NCBI RefSeq assembly: GCF_000374165.1
Contig: NZ_KB893732.1
Span: 1-61,037, forward strand
DNA: 61,037 nucleotides
Direction of reading: 5' to 3'
Source of the DNA: Parafrankia elaeagni
Lineage (GTDB): Bacteria; Actinomycetota; Actinomycetes; Frankiales; Frankiaceae
The translations under genes and the position numbers were made by a program. Every line of letters begins with the position of its first letter. The stretch's first letter is position 1. Shown here piece by piece: positions 8,714 through 15,427 of this stretch. The notes under the pieces were generated by a model. That model worked only from the letters and a program-made list of their open reading frames with translations. It was not told where the DNA came from and ran no database searches.

Positions 8714-9904
8714 TTGAGCCTCGTGTTCTCCGACGAGCAGGAAGAACTGCGCCGCGCCGTCCGGTCCTTCCTCGAGCACACCTCGCCGGAGACGGAGGTG
8801 CGCCGGCTGATGGAGACGACCGAGGGCTACGACCCGGCGGTCTGGCGCCAGATGGCGGAACAGCTGGGCCTGCAGGGGCTGCACGTCCCCGAGGAGTACG
8901 GCGGCGCCGGCTTCGGCTACGTCGAGCTGGGGATCGTCCTGGAGGAGATGGGTGCGCGGCTGCTGTGCGCGCCGTTCCTCGCCTCGGCGGTGCTCGCCAC
9001 CGGCGCCCTGCTGGCGGCGGACGACCCGACCGCCCGCGCGGAGCTGCTGCCCGGCCTGGCCGGTGGCACGACCATCGGCACGCTGGCGTTCGCCGGCCCC
9101 TCCGGCCGCGCTGACACCGGTGCGCCCACCGGGCTCGCCCCAGCTTCGGTGACGGCTCCGGCTCCGGCTCCGGCCTCCGCTCCCACGGACCGCCTGATCA
9201 CCGCCACCTCGTCCGGCCCGGCGGGTGCCTACAGGCTGCGCGGCACCCGGCACTTCGTGCTGGACGGTGCCGTCGCCGGTCTGATCCTGGTGACGGCGTG
9301 GGCCGACGGTGGTCTCTCCCTGTTCGCTGTCAGCGGCGACGCGCCGGGCCTCACCCGCTCCCCGCTGCCGGTGATGGACCTGACCCGCAAACAGGCGGAC
9401 CTGACCTTCACCGACACCCCCGCCCGCCTGATCGGCGCCGAGGGCGCGGCCGGCCCGGTGCTCGCCCAGGTGGTCCTGCTCGCCTGCGTCGCGCTGGCGA
9501 ACGAGGGCGCCGGCGGGGCACGCGCCGTCCTCGAGCAGGCGGTCCACCACACCCGCGAGCGCCTCCGGTTCGGCCGGCCGATCGGGTCGTTCCAGGCCGT
9601 CAGGCACCAGTGCGCCGACATGCTGGTCGCGGTCGAGGGGTCGAAGTCCGCCGCCTACCACGCGGCCCGCGTCGCCGACTCGGGGAAGGCCGAGCGGCTG
9701 GCCCAGGCCGCGTCCCTGGCCAAGGCGTACGTCGGCGAGGCCTACTTCTCGGCCGCGGCGGAGAACATCCAGATCCACGGCGGTATCGGCTTCACCTGGG
9801 AGCATCCCGCCCACCTGTACTTCAGGCGGGCGAAGACATCCGAGCTGATGTTCGGCGACCCGGCCCACCACCGGGGCCTGCTGGCCGGCCAGCTCGCGAT
9901 CTAG
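8714..9904 (+). CDS. Acyl-CoA dehydrogenase
   Basis: This 396-residue flavoenzyme would catalyse alpha,beta-dehydrogenation of an acyl-CoA, passing electrons to an ETF. The N-terminal helical domain starts FSDEQEELRRAVRSFLEHT; the C-terminal domain has the conserved RLRFGRPIGSFQAVRHQCAD and IQIHGGIGFTWEHPAHLYFRRA motifs that bind FAD and close the active site. A Pro/Ala-rich insert (about residues 135-160, APAPAPASAPT) interrupts the central beta domain. The start is a TTG at 8714 with a GGGGGGA site just before it. It is monocistronic, and tandem repeats follow its stop codon. The substrate cannot be read from the sequence. Confidence 0.87.
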   Translation: MSLVFSDEQEELRRAVRSFLEHTSPETEVRRLMETTEGYDPAVWRQMAEQLGLQGLHVPEEYGGAGFGYVELGIVLEEMGARLLCAPFLASAVLATGALLAADDPTARAELLPGLAGGTTIGTLAFAGPSGRADTGAPTGLAPASVTAPAPAPASAPTDRLITATSSGPAGAYRLRGTRHFVLDGAVAGLILVTAWADGGLSLFAVSGDAPGLTRSPLPVMDLTRKQADLTFTDTPARLIGAEGAAGPVLAQVVLLACVALANEGAGGARAVLEQAVHHTRERLRFGRPIGSFQAVRHQCADMLVAVEGSKSAAYHAARVADSGKAERLAQAASLAKAYVGEAYFSAAAENIQIHGGIGFTWEHPAHLYFRRAKTSELMFGDPAHHRGLLAGQLAI

Positions 9905-9914
9905 CCTCGGTCAC

Positions 9915-9980
9915 GGCACCGGCAGGGCCGGCGGCACCAGCAGGGCCGGCGGCGCCGGCGGTACCAGCGGCGGTACCAGC
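9915..9980. repeat. Two consecutive tandem duplications (18 bp x2, then 12 bp x2)
   Basis: Copies of GGCACC(A/G)GCAGGGCCGGC lie at 9915-9932 and 9933-9950, and of GGCGGTACCAGC at 9957-9968 and 9969-9980. They fill the gap between the convergent dehydrogenase and amidase genes. An imperfect GC hairpin follows at about 10000-10027 and may be a terminator. Confidence 0.8.
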
Positions 9981-10027
9981 GACACCGCGGTACGGCAGCG
10001 CGGCCCCGGACCCAGGGCCCGGGCCGC

Positions 10028-11107
10028 CTACCAGGCCGGGAAGTCGCGTTTGCGGATCAGGCAGTGCACGCCCTTGACGTCGTCGACCACCTGGCTGACC
10101 ACGAAGTCCGCGGCGGCGGACAGGTAGCTGTAGGCGACCATCAGCGGGACGTCCCGTACCTCGCCCAGCACTCGCAGCGCCTCGCGGACGGCGAGGCGCA
10201 TCGCCTCGTCGAGGTCGTTGTGCAGGCCGACGGCGATCCAGTGCTCCGGCGTCTCGCCGAACGGGCCGCCGGTGCCGGCGCCGAGGGGTGCCGCCACGTC
10301 CGCGCTGAGAACGGTCAGCCGCACCGTCGTCCGCAGCGACGCCTCCAGCGCGGTCAGGGACACCTCCCCGTGCCCCTGGGCGAAGTGCGGGTCGCCCGTG
10401 TAGAAGCCGGCACCGGGGATCTGCACCGGCAGGTAGAGAGCGGTCCCGGCCACCAGGTCGCGAACGTCGAGGTTCCCGCCGAACGCCCCGGGCGGGACGG
10501 TGTTGAGCGCCTTGTCCCCCACCGGGGTGATCCCGGTGAGGCCCATGAACGGCGCGATCGGGAAGGTGATCTCCCGTCCGGCGCCGTACCGCATCACGGC
10601 CCGGCCGGCCGCCACGTCGACCGCGCAGAACTGGCTGTAGCGGTCGGTGAGCGACCCGTCCTGGTCGACCGGCAGCTCGCCGGGCAGCGCGCCCCGGCCG
10701 TGCCGGCTGGAGACGAGGCCGTAGGGCACCCGCGGGCGCAGCTCCAGGTACTCGACCCTGAGGATGTCGCCGGGCCGGGCCCCGTCGACCTGGATCGGGC
10801 CGGTGACGACGTGCGGGCCGTCCAGGCCCCGGTAGTGCTGCGATTCCCGGGCGATGTCGATCGCGTCGAGGAGCACCGCGTCGGTGTCGACGTCGAGGCC
10901 GGCCCAGAAGGCGGCCGGGTCACGGCCCTGGTCCTCCATCAGCCCCTCGTGCGAGACCGTGTCGATGGTGACCGTCGACCCGGACGCCACCTCGAGCACC
11001 GGCTCGGTCGCCGCGGTCGGCAGGCGGCCCCACGTGACCGTCTTCGGCGACGACGCCACGTAGTGCTCGCCCGGTACTTCCCCGTACCCACACTGCAGGA
11101 CGGACAT
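10028..11107 (-). CDS. Acetamidase/formamidase family hydrolase
   Basis: This 359-residue protein belongs to the FmdA/AmdA family, which releases ammonia from formamide, acetamide or related short amides. Family landmarks are TVTIDTVSHEGLM near residue 50, the GPHVVTGPIQVDGARPGDIL block, the PFMGLTGITP segment, GAFGGNLDVRDL and GAGFYTGDPHFAQGHGEVS, which carry the metal-binding acidic and histidine residues. The length is slightly short of typical (about 400) but all core blocks are present. It is followed on the same strand, after a 93-bp gap in gene order, by no obvious partner. The nitrogen-scavenging role and the nearby Liv-type transporter (a class that also imports amides) fit each other, but the link is only suggestive. 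Confidence 0.87.
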   Translation of the reverse strand: MSVLQCGYGEVPGEHYVASSPKTVTWGRLPTAATEPVLEVASGSTVTIDTVSHEGLMEDQGRDPAAFWAGLDVDTDAVLLDAIDIARESQHYRGLDGPHVVTGPIQVDGARPGDILRVEYLELRPRVPYGLVSSRHGRGALPGELPVDQDGSLTDRYSQFCAVDVAAGRAVMRYGAGREITFPIAPFMGLTGITPVGDKALNTVPPGAFGGNLDVRDLVAGTALYLPVQIPGAGFYTGDPHFAQGHGEVSLTALEASLRTTVRLTVLSADVAAPLGAGTGGPFGETPEHWIAVGLHNDLDEAMRLAVREALRVLGEVRDVPLMVAYSYLSAAADFVVSQVVDDVKGVHCLIRKRDFPAW

Positions 11108-11200
11108 GACGCGCTCCCTCGGTACTCGTCCGCGCCCCGGCCCCGGACCACCGGTGCCTACAGCGGTCGATTCACGGCCATCCCACCAGGAAACCGCACG

Positions 11201-12007
11201 TCACGTCCCCTCTGAGCGCGCGGTCTCACACCTTGGGGGCGGGGCGGCCGCACCTGGACCACCAGATCGGGCCACCGGACCCGCCACCGGACCGACCGCT
11301 GGACCGACCGCTGGACCGACCGCTGGACCGACCGCCGGTCCGGTGGGGTCATGGCCGGCGAGGGCACGGGCGGCGTGGCCCGCCAGCACGGTGAGCACTC
11401 CGAGCTGGCCGGCGAACGCCCGGCGCTGCCCCGCACTCACCAACGTGATCACGTCGCCGGCCGCGGCCAGCGCGACGAGGCGGACGAGGTCCGGATCGGC
11501 GTCCGCGGGGGCGACCTCACCGCGCAGGACCGGGCCCGCGGCCCGGTTCACCGCCCGCACCTCGGCCCGCGGCAGCAGGACCACGGCGGACGTCGGGAAC
11601 ACCCCGAGCGCCCGGCCCCGGGCGACCCGGAGCCAGCCGGCGGCCTCCAGATCGTCCCGGGTCTCGACGACCGCCGCCCGGTGCTCGTGCCCGATCCAGT
11701 CGGCCCAGCTCCGCGCGACCGGCGCGTCCTTGACCTGGCGGTACACGGCCGCGACGAGCGGATCGGCCCGGCCGCTGCCGCCGCGGGGGGTCGGCCCGGA
11801 GCCGGCCGCCCGGCCACCCGGTGGCGCGGCGGCCACCTGGACCCGGCCCTCGTCGTCGACCAGCCAGCCGTCCGTCTCCAGCTCGACGAGGGCGGCGGCG
11901 CGCAGTGCCCGGCCGAGGCGCCGGTTCGGATACAGCTGGTCCTTCTCCAGGTTGTAGGCAAGCAGGTAGAGCCGGGCGGGCAGCGAGGTCAGCGGATCAG
12001 GTGTCAC
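11201..12007 (-). CDS. GPP34 family protein (Golgi phosphoprotein 3-like)
   Basis: This 268-residue protein opens with the family signature LPARLYLLAYNLEKDQLYPN and continues with the alternating helical pattern of bacterial GPP34 proteins (LGRALRAAALVELETDGWLVDDEGRV split by loops). In eukaryotes the family binds phosphoinositides at Golgi membranes; bacterial members are common in actinomycetes and their role is poorly known, probably at the membrane periphery. The GTG start is used, preceded closely by AGGTGGG. The last 45 residues are low-complexity and contain a (GPAV)n run created by a 12-bp tandem repeat, so the functional domain likely ends near residue 215. Confidence 0.8.
   Translation of the reverse strand: MTPDPLTSLPARLYLLAYNLEKDQLYPNRRLGRALRAAALVELETDGWLVDDEGRVQVAAAPPGGRAAGSGPTPRGGSGRADPLVAAVYRQVKDAPVARSWADWIGHEHRAAVVETRDDLEAAGWLRVARGRALGVFPTSAVVLLPRAEVRAVNRAAGPVLRGEVAPADADPDLVRLVALAAAGDVITLVSAGQRRAFAGQLGVLTVLAGHAARALAGHDPTGPAVGPAVGPAVGPAVGPVAGPVARSGGPGAAAPPPRCETARSEGT
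11291..11338. repeat. Four tandem copies of a 12-bp unit inside the GPP34 gene
   Basis: ACCGACCGCTGG occurs at 11291, 11303 and 11315, and with one change at 11327. It is in frame and encodes a Gly-Pro-Ala-Val run in the C-terminal tail, where length variation would be harmless. Confidence 0.9.
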
Positions 12008-12070
12008 CCCACCTGCCTACCGGACCCGGCCCCGAACGCCTGTCCGGCGCCCGACGACCGACGCCTGACG

Positions 12071-12129
12071 CCTGATGTCCGACATCCGACACCTGATGTC
12101 CGACATCCGACGCCTGACGTCCGACGCCG
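12071..12129. repeat. 21-bp tandem repeat with internal palindrome
   Basis: Two near-identical units at 12071-12091 and 12092-12112 are followed by a partial third. Each contains GATGTCCGACATC, itself an inverted repeat. They lie between the GPP34 start codon and the end of the upstream reductase gene, so they could be a protein-binding site for the GPP34 promoter or simply a variable repeat. Confidence 0.75.
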
Positions 12130-12156
12130 TTTCGGGAGACGGGCACCGCGCGTGCC

Positions 12157-12933
12157 CTACCCGCGAGCGCTGGAACCGCTCGGGCCGAAGCGTTCGGTGC
12201 GGATGCGCGCGGGATCGTGGCCGATCTCCACCAGCGCGCCCGCGACCTCCTCGACGAAACCGGTGGGCCCGCACACGTAGCAGGTCGGCCCGAAGTCGGG
12301 CGGCCAGCCGGCGGCGGCGAGATCCTCGGCGCGCAGCCGGCGCGGCGGCGACGTCCAGTGGTCGGGCACGGCACGGGTGTAGAAGCGGGTGACGTCCAGC
12401 CCCGGATCGCGGCCGGCGGCGTCCCGCAGCTCGGCGGCGTAGTACAGGTCGTCCGGGGCGCGCACGGAGCAGATCAGGCGGAACGGCACCCGGCTCCCGG
12501 CGGCGCGGCGCGCGCGCACCATCGCCATCAGAGGCACCAGGCCGGACCCGCCGGCGACCAGGAGCACCGGCGCGGTGTCAGCTGGGCGCCAGACGAACCA
12601 GCCACCGACGGGGCCGCGCAGCTCCAGGGGGTCGCCGACCGAGAAGACCTCGGTCAGATACGGGGAGACCTCACCGCCGGGCACCTTCTGGACGGTGAGC
12701 TCCAGCCGGTCACCGTCGGCCGGTGCGGCCAGCGAGTAGCTGCGGCGGGTGCTGTAGCCGTCGGCGGCGGTGAGGCGCAGATCGACCCGCTGACCGGCGA
12801 GGTGCCCGGGCCAGCCGGGGACCTCCAGCACCAGCGTGCGGGCCGTGGACGTCTCGTCGCGCACCGCCACCAGCCGGGCGACGCGCCAGGCGAGCCGCTC
12901 CTTCAGTCGCCCTGGTAGCGCTGTTCCAGCCAC
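12157..12933 (-). CDS. Ferredoxin/flavodoxin reductase-like FAD/NAD(P)H oxidoreductase
   Basis: This 258-residue electron-transfer protein has an FAD-binding domain with the RRSYSLAAP motif (RxYS) near residue 65 and GGEVSPYL, then an NAD(P)-binding domain with LLVAGGSGLVPLMAMV and the closing CYVCGPTGFVEEVAGAL. No 2Fe-2S domain is present, so it is the bare reductase core. Its start overlaps the end of the upstream molybdopterin oxidoreductase by 31 bp in another frame, showing tight translational coupling. The obvious reading is that it delivers electrons from NAD(P)H to that molybdenum enzyme, as in reductive sulfoxide- or N-oxide-reducing systems. The GTG start is assumed because no ATG fits. 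Confidence 0.85.
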   Translation of the reverse strand: MAGTALPGRLKERLAWRVARLVAVRDETSTARTLVLEVPGWPGHLAGQRVDLRLTAADGYSTRRSYSLAAPADGDRLELTVQKVPGGEVSPYLTEVFSVGDPLELRGPVGGWFVWRPADTAPVLLVAGGSGLVPLMAMVRARRAAGSRVPFRLICSVRAPDDLYYAAELRDAAGRDPGLDVTRFYTRAVPDHWTSPPRRLRAEDLAAAGWPPDFGPTCYVCGPTGFVEEVAGALVEIGHDPARIRTERFGPSGSSARG

Positions 12934-13511
12934 GGATCACCCCGGTCGTGGTAGCCCGCGAGCTCCCAGAAACCCCGCTCGTCGCGTTCGAGGAGCCGGA
13001 TGCCCCGCACCCACTTGGCCGACTTCCAGAAGTACAGGTGCGGGACGAGGAGCCGCGCCGGGCCACCGTGCTCCGGTTCCAGCGGCGCGCCCTCGTAGCG
13101 GTGCACCACCCAGGCCTGGCCATCCAGCAGGTCGGTGAGCGCCATGTTGGTGGTGTATCCGCCGTAGGAGTGCACCAGGGCGAACTCGGCGGACGTCTCC
13201 ACCTCGCCGAGCAGCGTGTCCAGGCTGACGCCCTCCCAGGACGTCCCCAGTTTGGACCACTGCGTCACGCAGTGGATGTCGACCGTGGGCGACTCGCTGG
13301 GCAGCGAGAGGAAGGCGGACCAGTCCCAGCGGTGCTCGGCACCGGTCTCGGTCGTGATCGTGAACTCCCAGCCGGCCTGCGGCACCCGCGGGGTGGGCCC
13401 GGCCGACAGCACGGGGAAGTCGTCGGTGGCGTACTGACCCGGTGGAACGGACTCCCCGGCGGAACGGGGCCGGCCCTGGAACCCCGGCGAGACGATGCCC
13501 ACGTACGACAC
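12903..13511 (-). CDS. Sulfite oxidase-family molybdopterin oxidoreductase
   Basis: This 202-residue protein covers the molybdopterin-binding domain of the sulfite oxidase/MsrP (YedY) family. The molybdenum-ligating cysteine is in VDIHCVTQW (about residue 88), and the flanking WEGVSLDTLL, FALVHSYGGYTTNMAL and LEPEHGGPARLLVPHLYFWKSAKWV blocks match the fold. It has no signal peptide, no heme domain and no dimerisation domain, so it is a compact cytoplasmic form. It overlaps the reductase gene that follows and the pair is expected to work together. The substrate is unknown; sulfoxide or sulfite chemistry is the family precedent. The start is a GTG without a strong ribosome binding site. Confidence 0.85.
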   Translation of the reverse strand: MSYVGIVSPGFQGRPRSAGESVPPGQYATDDFPVLSAGPTPRVPQAGWEFTITTETGAEHRWDWSAFLSLPSESPTVDIHCVTQWSKLGTSWEGVSLDTLLGEVETSAEFALVHSYGGYTTNMALTDLLDGQAWVVHRYEGAPLEPEHGGPARLLVPHLYFWKSAKWVRGIRLLERDERGFWELAGYHDRGDPWLEQRYQGD

Positions 13512-13858
13512 CTATCACGGAACCGGCTGCCCGCGCGGCGCAGACGGTCATCCCGCGGCAGACGATCATCCGCCACTGGTCCGGCCGTGGCCTGTGGTCT
13601 GTGGTCGGCGGTCGGTGGGGCGTCGCCCGGGGTCGGGGGGTCCCCGGGCGACAGTCGGATCTTTCCATCACTCACGGCGCATCGACAATGACGGACAGCT
13701 GTGGCCTCGCCACCTCAGGACGTAGGTCCCAGGGCGAAGGTCCTTTCCGTAGTCCATAGACCTGCCGAAGGACGCCCTTTGATCCTTGACATCGAGCCTC
13801 GCGACCGCCCGACCGCCCGCCGCGCGCGGCGCTTCGTGGATCATGGGGTCGTCCGGGG
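13512..13858. other. 347-bp gene-free stretch
   Basis: Nothing gene-like is seen. It should carry the promoter of the molybdopterin oxidoreductase operon and the 3' end of the binding-protein transcript. The only pattern noticed is a run of related CTGTGGTC/GGTCGGTGG words near 13590-13620. Confidence 0.4.
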
Positions 13859-15226
13859 TCAGGTTCCCAGGATCCCACAGCGGGGTGCCGGCCGAAGCAC
13901 CTCGAAACGCTGCCCGTCCGGCGCCACCCGCAGGAAGGTGTAGCACCGTCCCAGCTGACCGAAGGACGTCGTGAAGTCGATGGGCGCGGGCAGCAGACCG
14001 CCCGCGGAGTAGTCGCGCACGGCCCGCAGGCCGTCGAGGAAGCGCTGGCGGGTCGGGCAGGGCCCGGCCTCGGCGAGGCCGCGCACGAACATGTCGGCCG
14101 CGATCCAGCCGGACAGGGATGCCTGGCGGTTCGGCGGCTGCATCTGCGGCGCGTAGCGGCCCATCGCCGCGAGGAAGGCACGGTGGCCGGGCAGGTCCAG
14201 CTCGAACGGCTGGTAGTCGACGAAGAGGTTGACGTTGAGGTCCCCCAGGAGCGAGCCGAACGCCTGCAGCAGGCTCTGGTCGTAGCCCGACGGCGACAGG
14301 ACGACCCGCAGGTCCGCCCCGGCCGCCTTCGCGCCCAGCACGACCTGGCCGAAGGCTCCGCCGGTGACGGTACCGACCAGGGTGTCCGCCCCGCTGTCGC
14401 GCACCTGGTTCCCGACCACGCGCAGGTCGATGGGGCCGGTCGCCTCCACGGTGCCGACGACCCGCACGCCGGCGCCCTCCAGGCTGGCCCTCAGCTCCTC
14501 GGCGAGCTCACCGGACGCGGCCGAGAGAGTCGAGACCGCGATCAGCGCGGAGGTCCCGCCCTGGTCGGCCACGAACTCCCCCCAGGTCGAGACGGAGACC
14601 CCGTCCGCGATCATGTTCGAGTAGCTGAACATGTTGTCGAACCTGGTCCAGGCGGCGTCGAGCGAGGTTCCCGTGACCGGGACCCCCAGGTCGTGCAGGT
14701 ACTCCGCCGAGCCGTCCGACGCCACGGTCGACTCCATGATCCCGAAGACGTCCTGCTCCTCGACGAGGCGCTGGGCCGCCGTCCGGTTCACGCCGGGCTG
14801 CGAACCGTCGTCCTGCCAGCGGTAGGCGAGACTGCGTCCATGCACGCCACCGTCGGCGTTCACGACACCCAGCCGAGCGTCCACGCCGGCCCGGAACGGG
14901 CCGAACAGCGAGGCGGCGTTGCCGGAGTCCGGGTACAGCAGGCCGAGCCGGACCTCGTCGCCGACGATCCCCGGTGACGGCGGGCAGGACGGATCCGAGC
15001 GACTGGGCGCCGGCGGCGGCGCGCCATCTCGGGACACACATGAGACACACGCCAACCCGACGAGCAGTGCGGCCACTCCGGCCCGCGCCGCCCGCCAGCT
15101 CCCCACCAGCCAGGATGCGCGCCGGCCTCGGCGCGCCGGCCGGGCGGCTACGGGATCACCGGCACCACCACGGCCCGTCCCAGGTCTGATACGCACAGCA
15201 CCAGAGTGACCCACGAAGGTCACCAT
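13859..15226 (-). CDS. ABC transporter substrate-binding lipoprotein (LivK-like)
   Basis: This 455-residue protein is a type I periplasmic-binding protein as used by Liv-type importers. It has a long basic N-terminus, a hydrophobic segment (GVAALLVGLACVSC, probable lipoprotein site) and a Pro/Ser linker, so it should be tethered outside the membrane. The mature domain starts VRLGLLYPDSGNAASLFGPF and includes ALIAVSTLSAASGELAEELR and RQASLSGWIAADMFVRGL. The ATG at 15226 is preferred over the adjacent TTG. No permease or ATPase is next to it; the nearest candidates are the Liv components at 1.2-4.9 kb, which lack a binding protein. Ligand identity is not predictable from sequence alone. Confidence 0.83.
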   Translation of the reverse strand: MVTFVGHSGAVRIRPGTGRGGAGDPVAARPARRGRRASWLVGSWRAARAGVAALLVGLACVSCVSRDGAPPPAPSRSDPSCPPSPGIVGDEVRLGLLYPDSGNAASLFGPFRAGVDARLGVVNADGGVHGRSLAYRWQDDGSQPGVNRTAAQRLVEEQDVFGIMESTVASDGSAEYLHDLGVPVTGTSLDAAWTRFDNMFSYSNMIADGVSVSTWGEFVADQGGTSALIAVSTLSAASGELAEELRASLEGAGVRVVGTVEATGPIDLRVVGNQVRDSGADTLVGTVTGGAFGQVVLGAKAAGADLRVVLSPSGYDQSLLQAFGSLLGDLNVNLFVDYQPFELDLPGHRAFLAAMGRYAPQMQPPNRQASLSGWIAADMFVRGLAEAGPCPTRQRFLDGLRAVRDYSAGGLLPAPIDFTTSFGQLGRCYTFLRVAPDGQRFEVLRPAPRCGILGT

Positions 15227-15244
15227 CAACGCCTAACCGTTGAT
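15225..15244. promoter_or_regulatory. Inverted repeat at the start codon of the binding-protein gene
   Basis: ATCAACG (15225-15231) and CGTTGAT (15238-15244) are perfect 7-bp arms six bases apart. They cover the start codon and the position of the ribosome binding site on the minus strand, so this could be a repressor operator or an mRNA hairpin that limits translation. Confidence 0.4.
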
Positions 15245-15367
15245 TCTGTGAACTTCCACCTTCAGGCCAATTCCCGCGCAACCCTTCCGCGGGTCGCTCG
15301 ACGACGCTCCCGCCCCGACGACCGCGCCCACGCTGACCTGGTAAGGACCCGCACGTCCCCGGATACC

Positions 15368-15391
15368 CGCCCAGGCCGGCCGGCCTGGGCG
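15368..15391 (-). terminator. Palindromic terminator after helR
   Basis: A perfect 24-bp palindrome whose half-site is CGCCCAGGCCGG lies about 25 bp beyond the helR stop codon on the minus strand. As RNA it forms a 10-bp stem with a GGCC loop. Confidence 0.65.
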
Positions 15392-15394
15392 GTC

Positions 15395-15427
15395 GCGCTC
15401 ACCAGAGCAGTGCGCTCACCAGAGCAG
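15395..15427. repeat. 17-bp-period tandem duplication across the helR stop codon
   Basis: GCGCTCACCAGAGCAG occurs at 15395-15410 and 15412-15427. The helR stop codon (15416-15418) is inside one copy, and a second in-line copy of it follows downstream. Confidence 0.85.
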
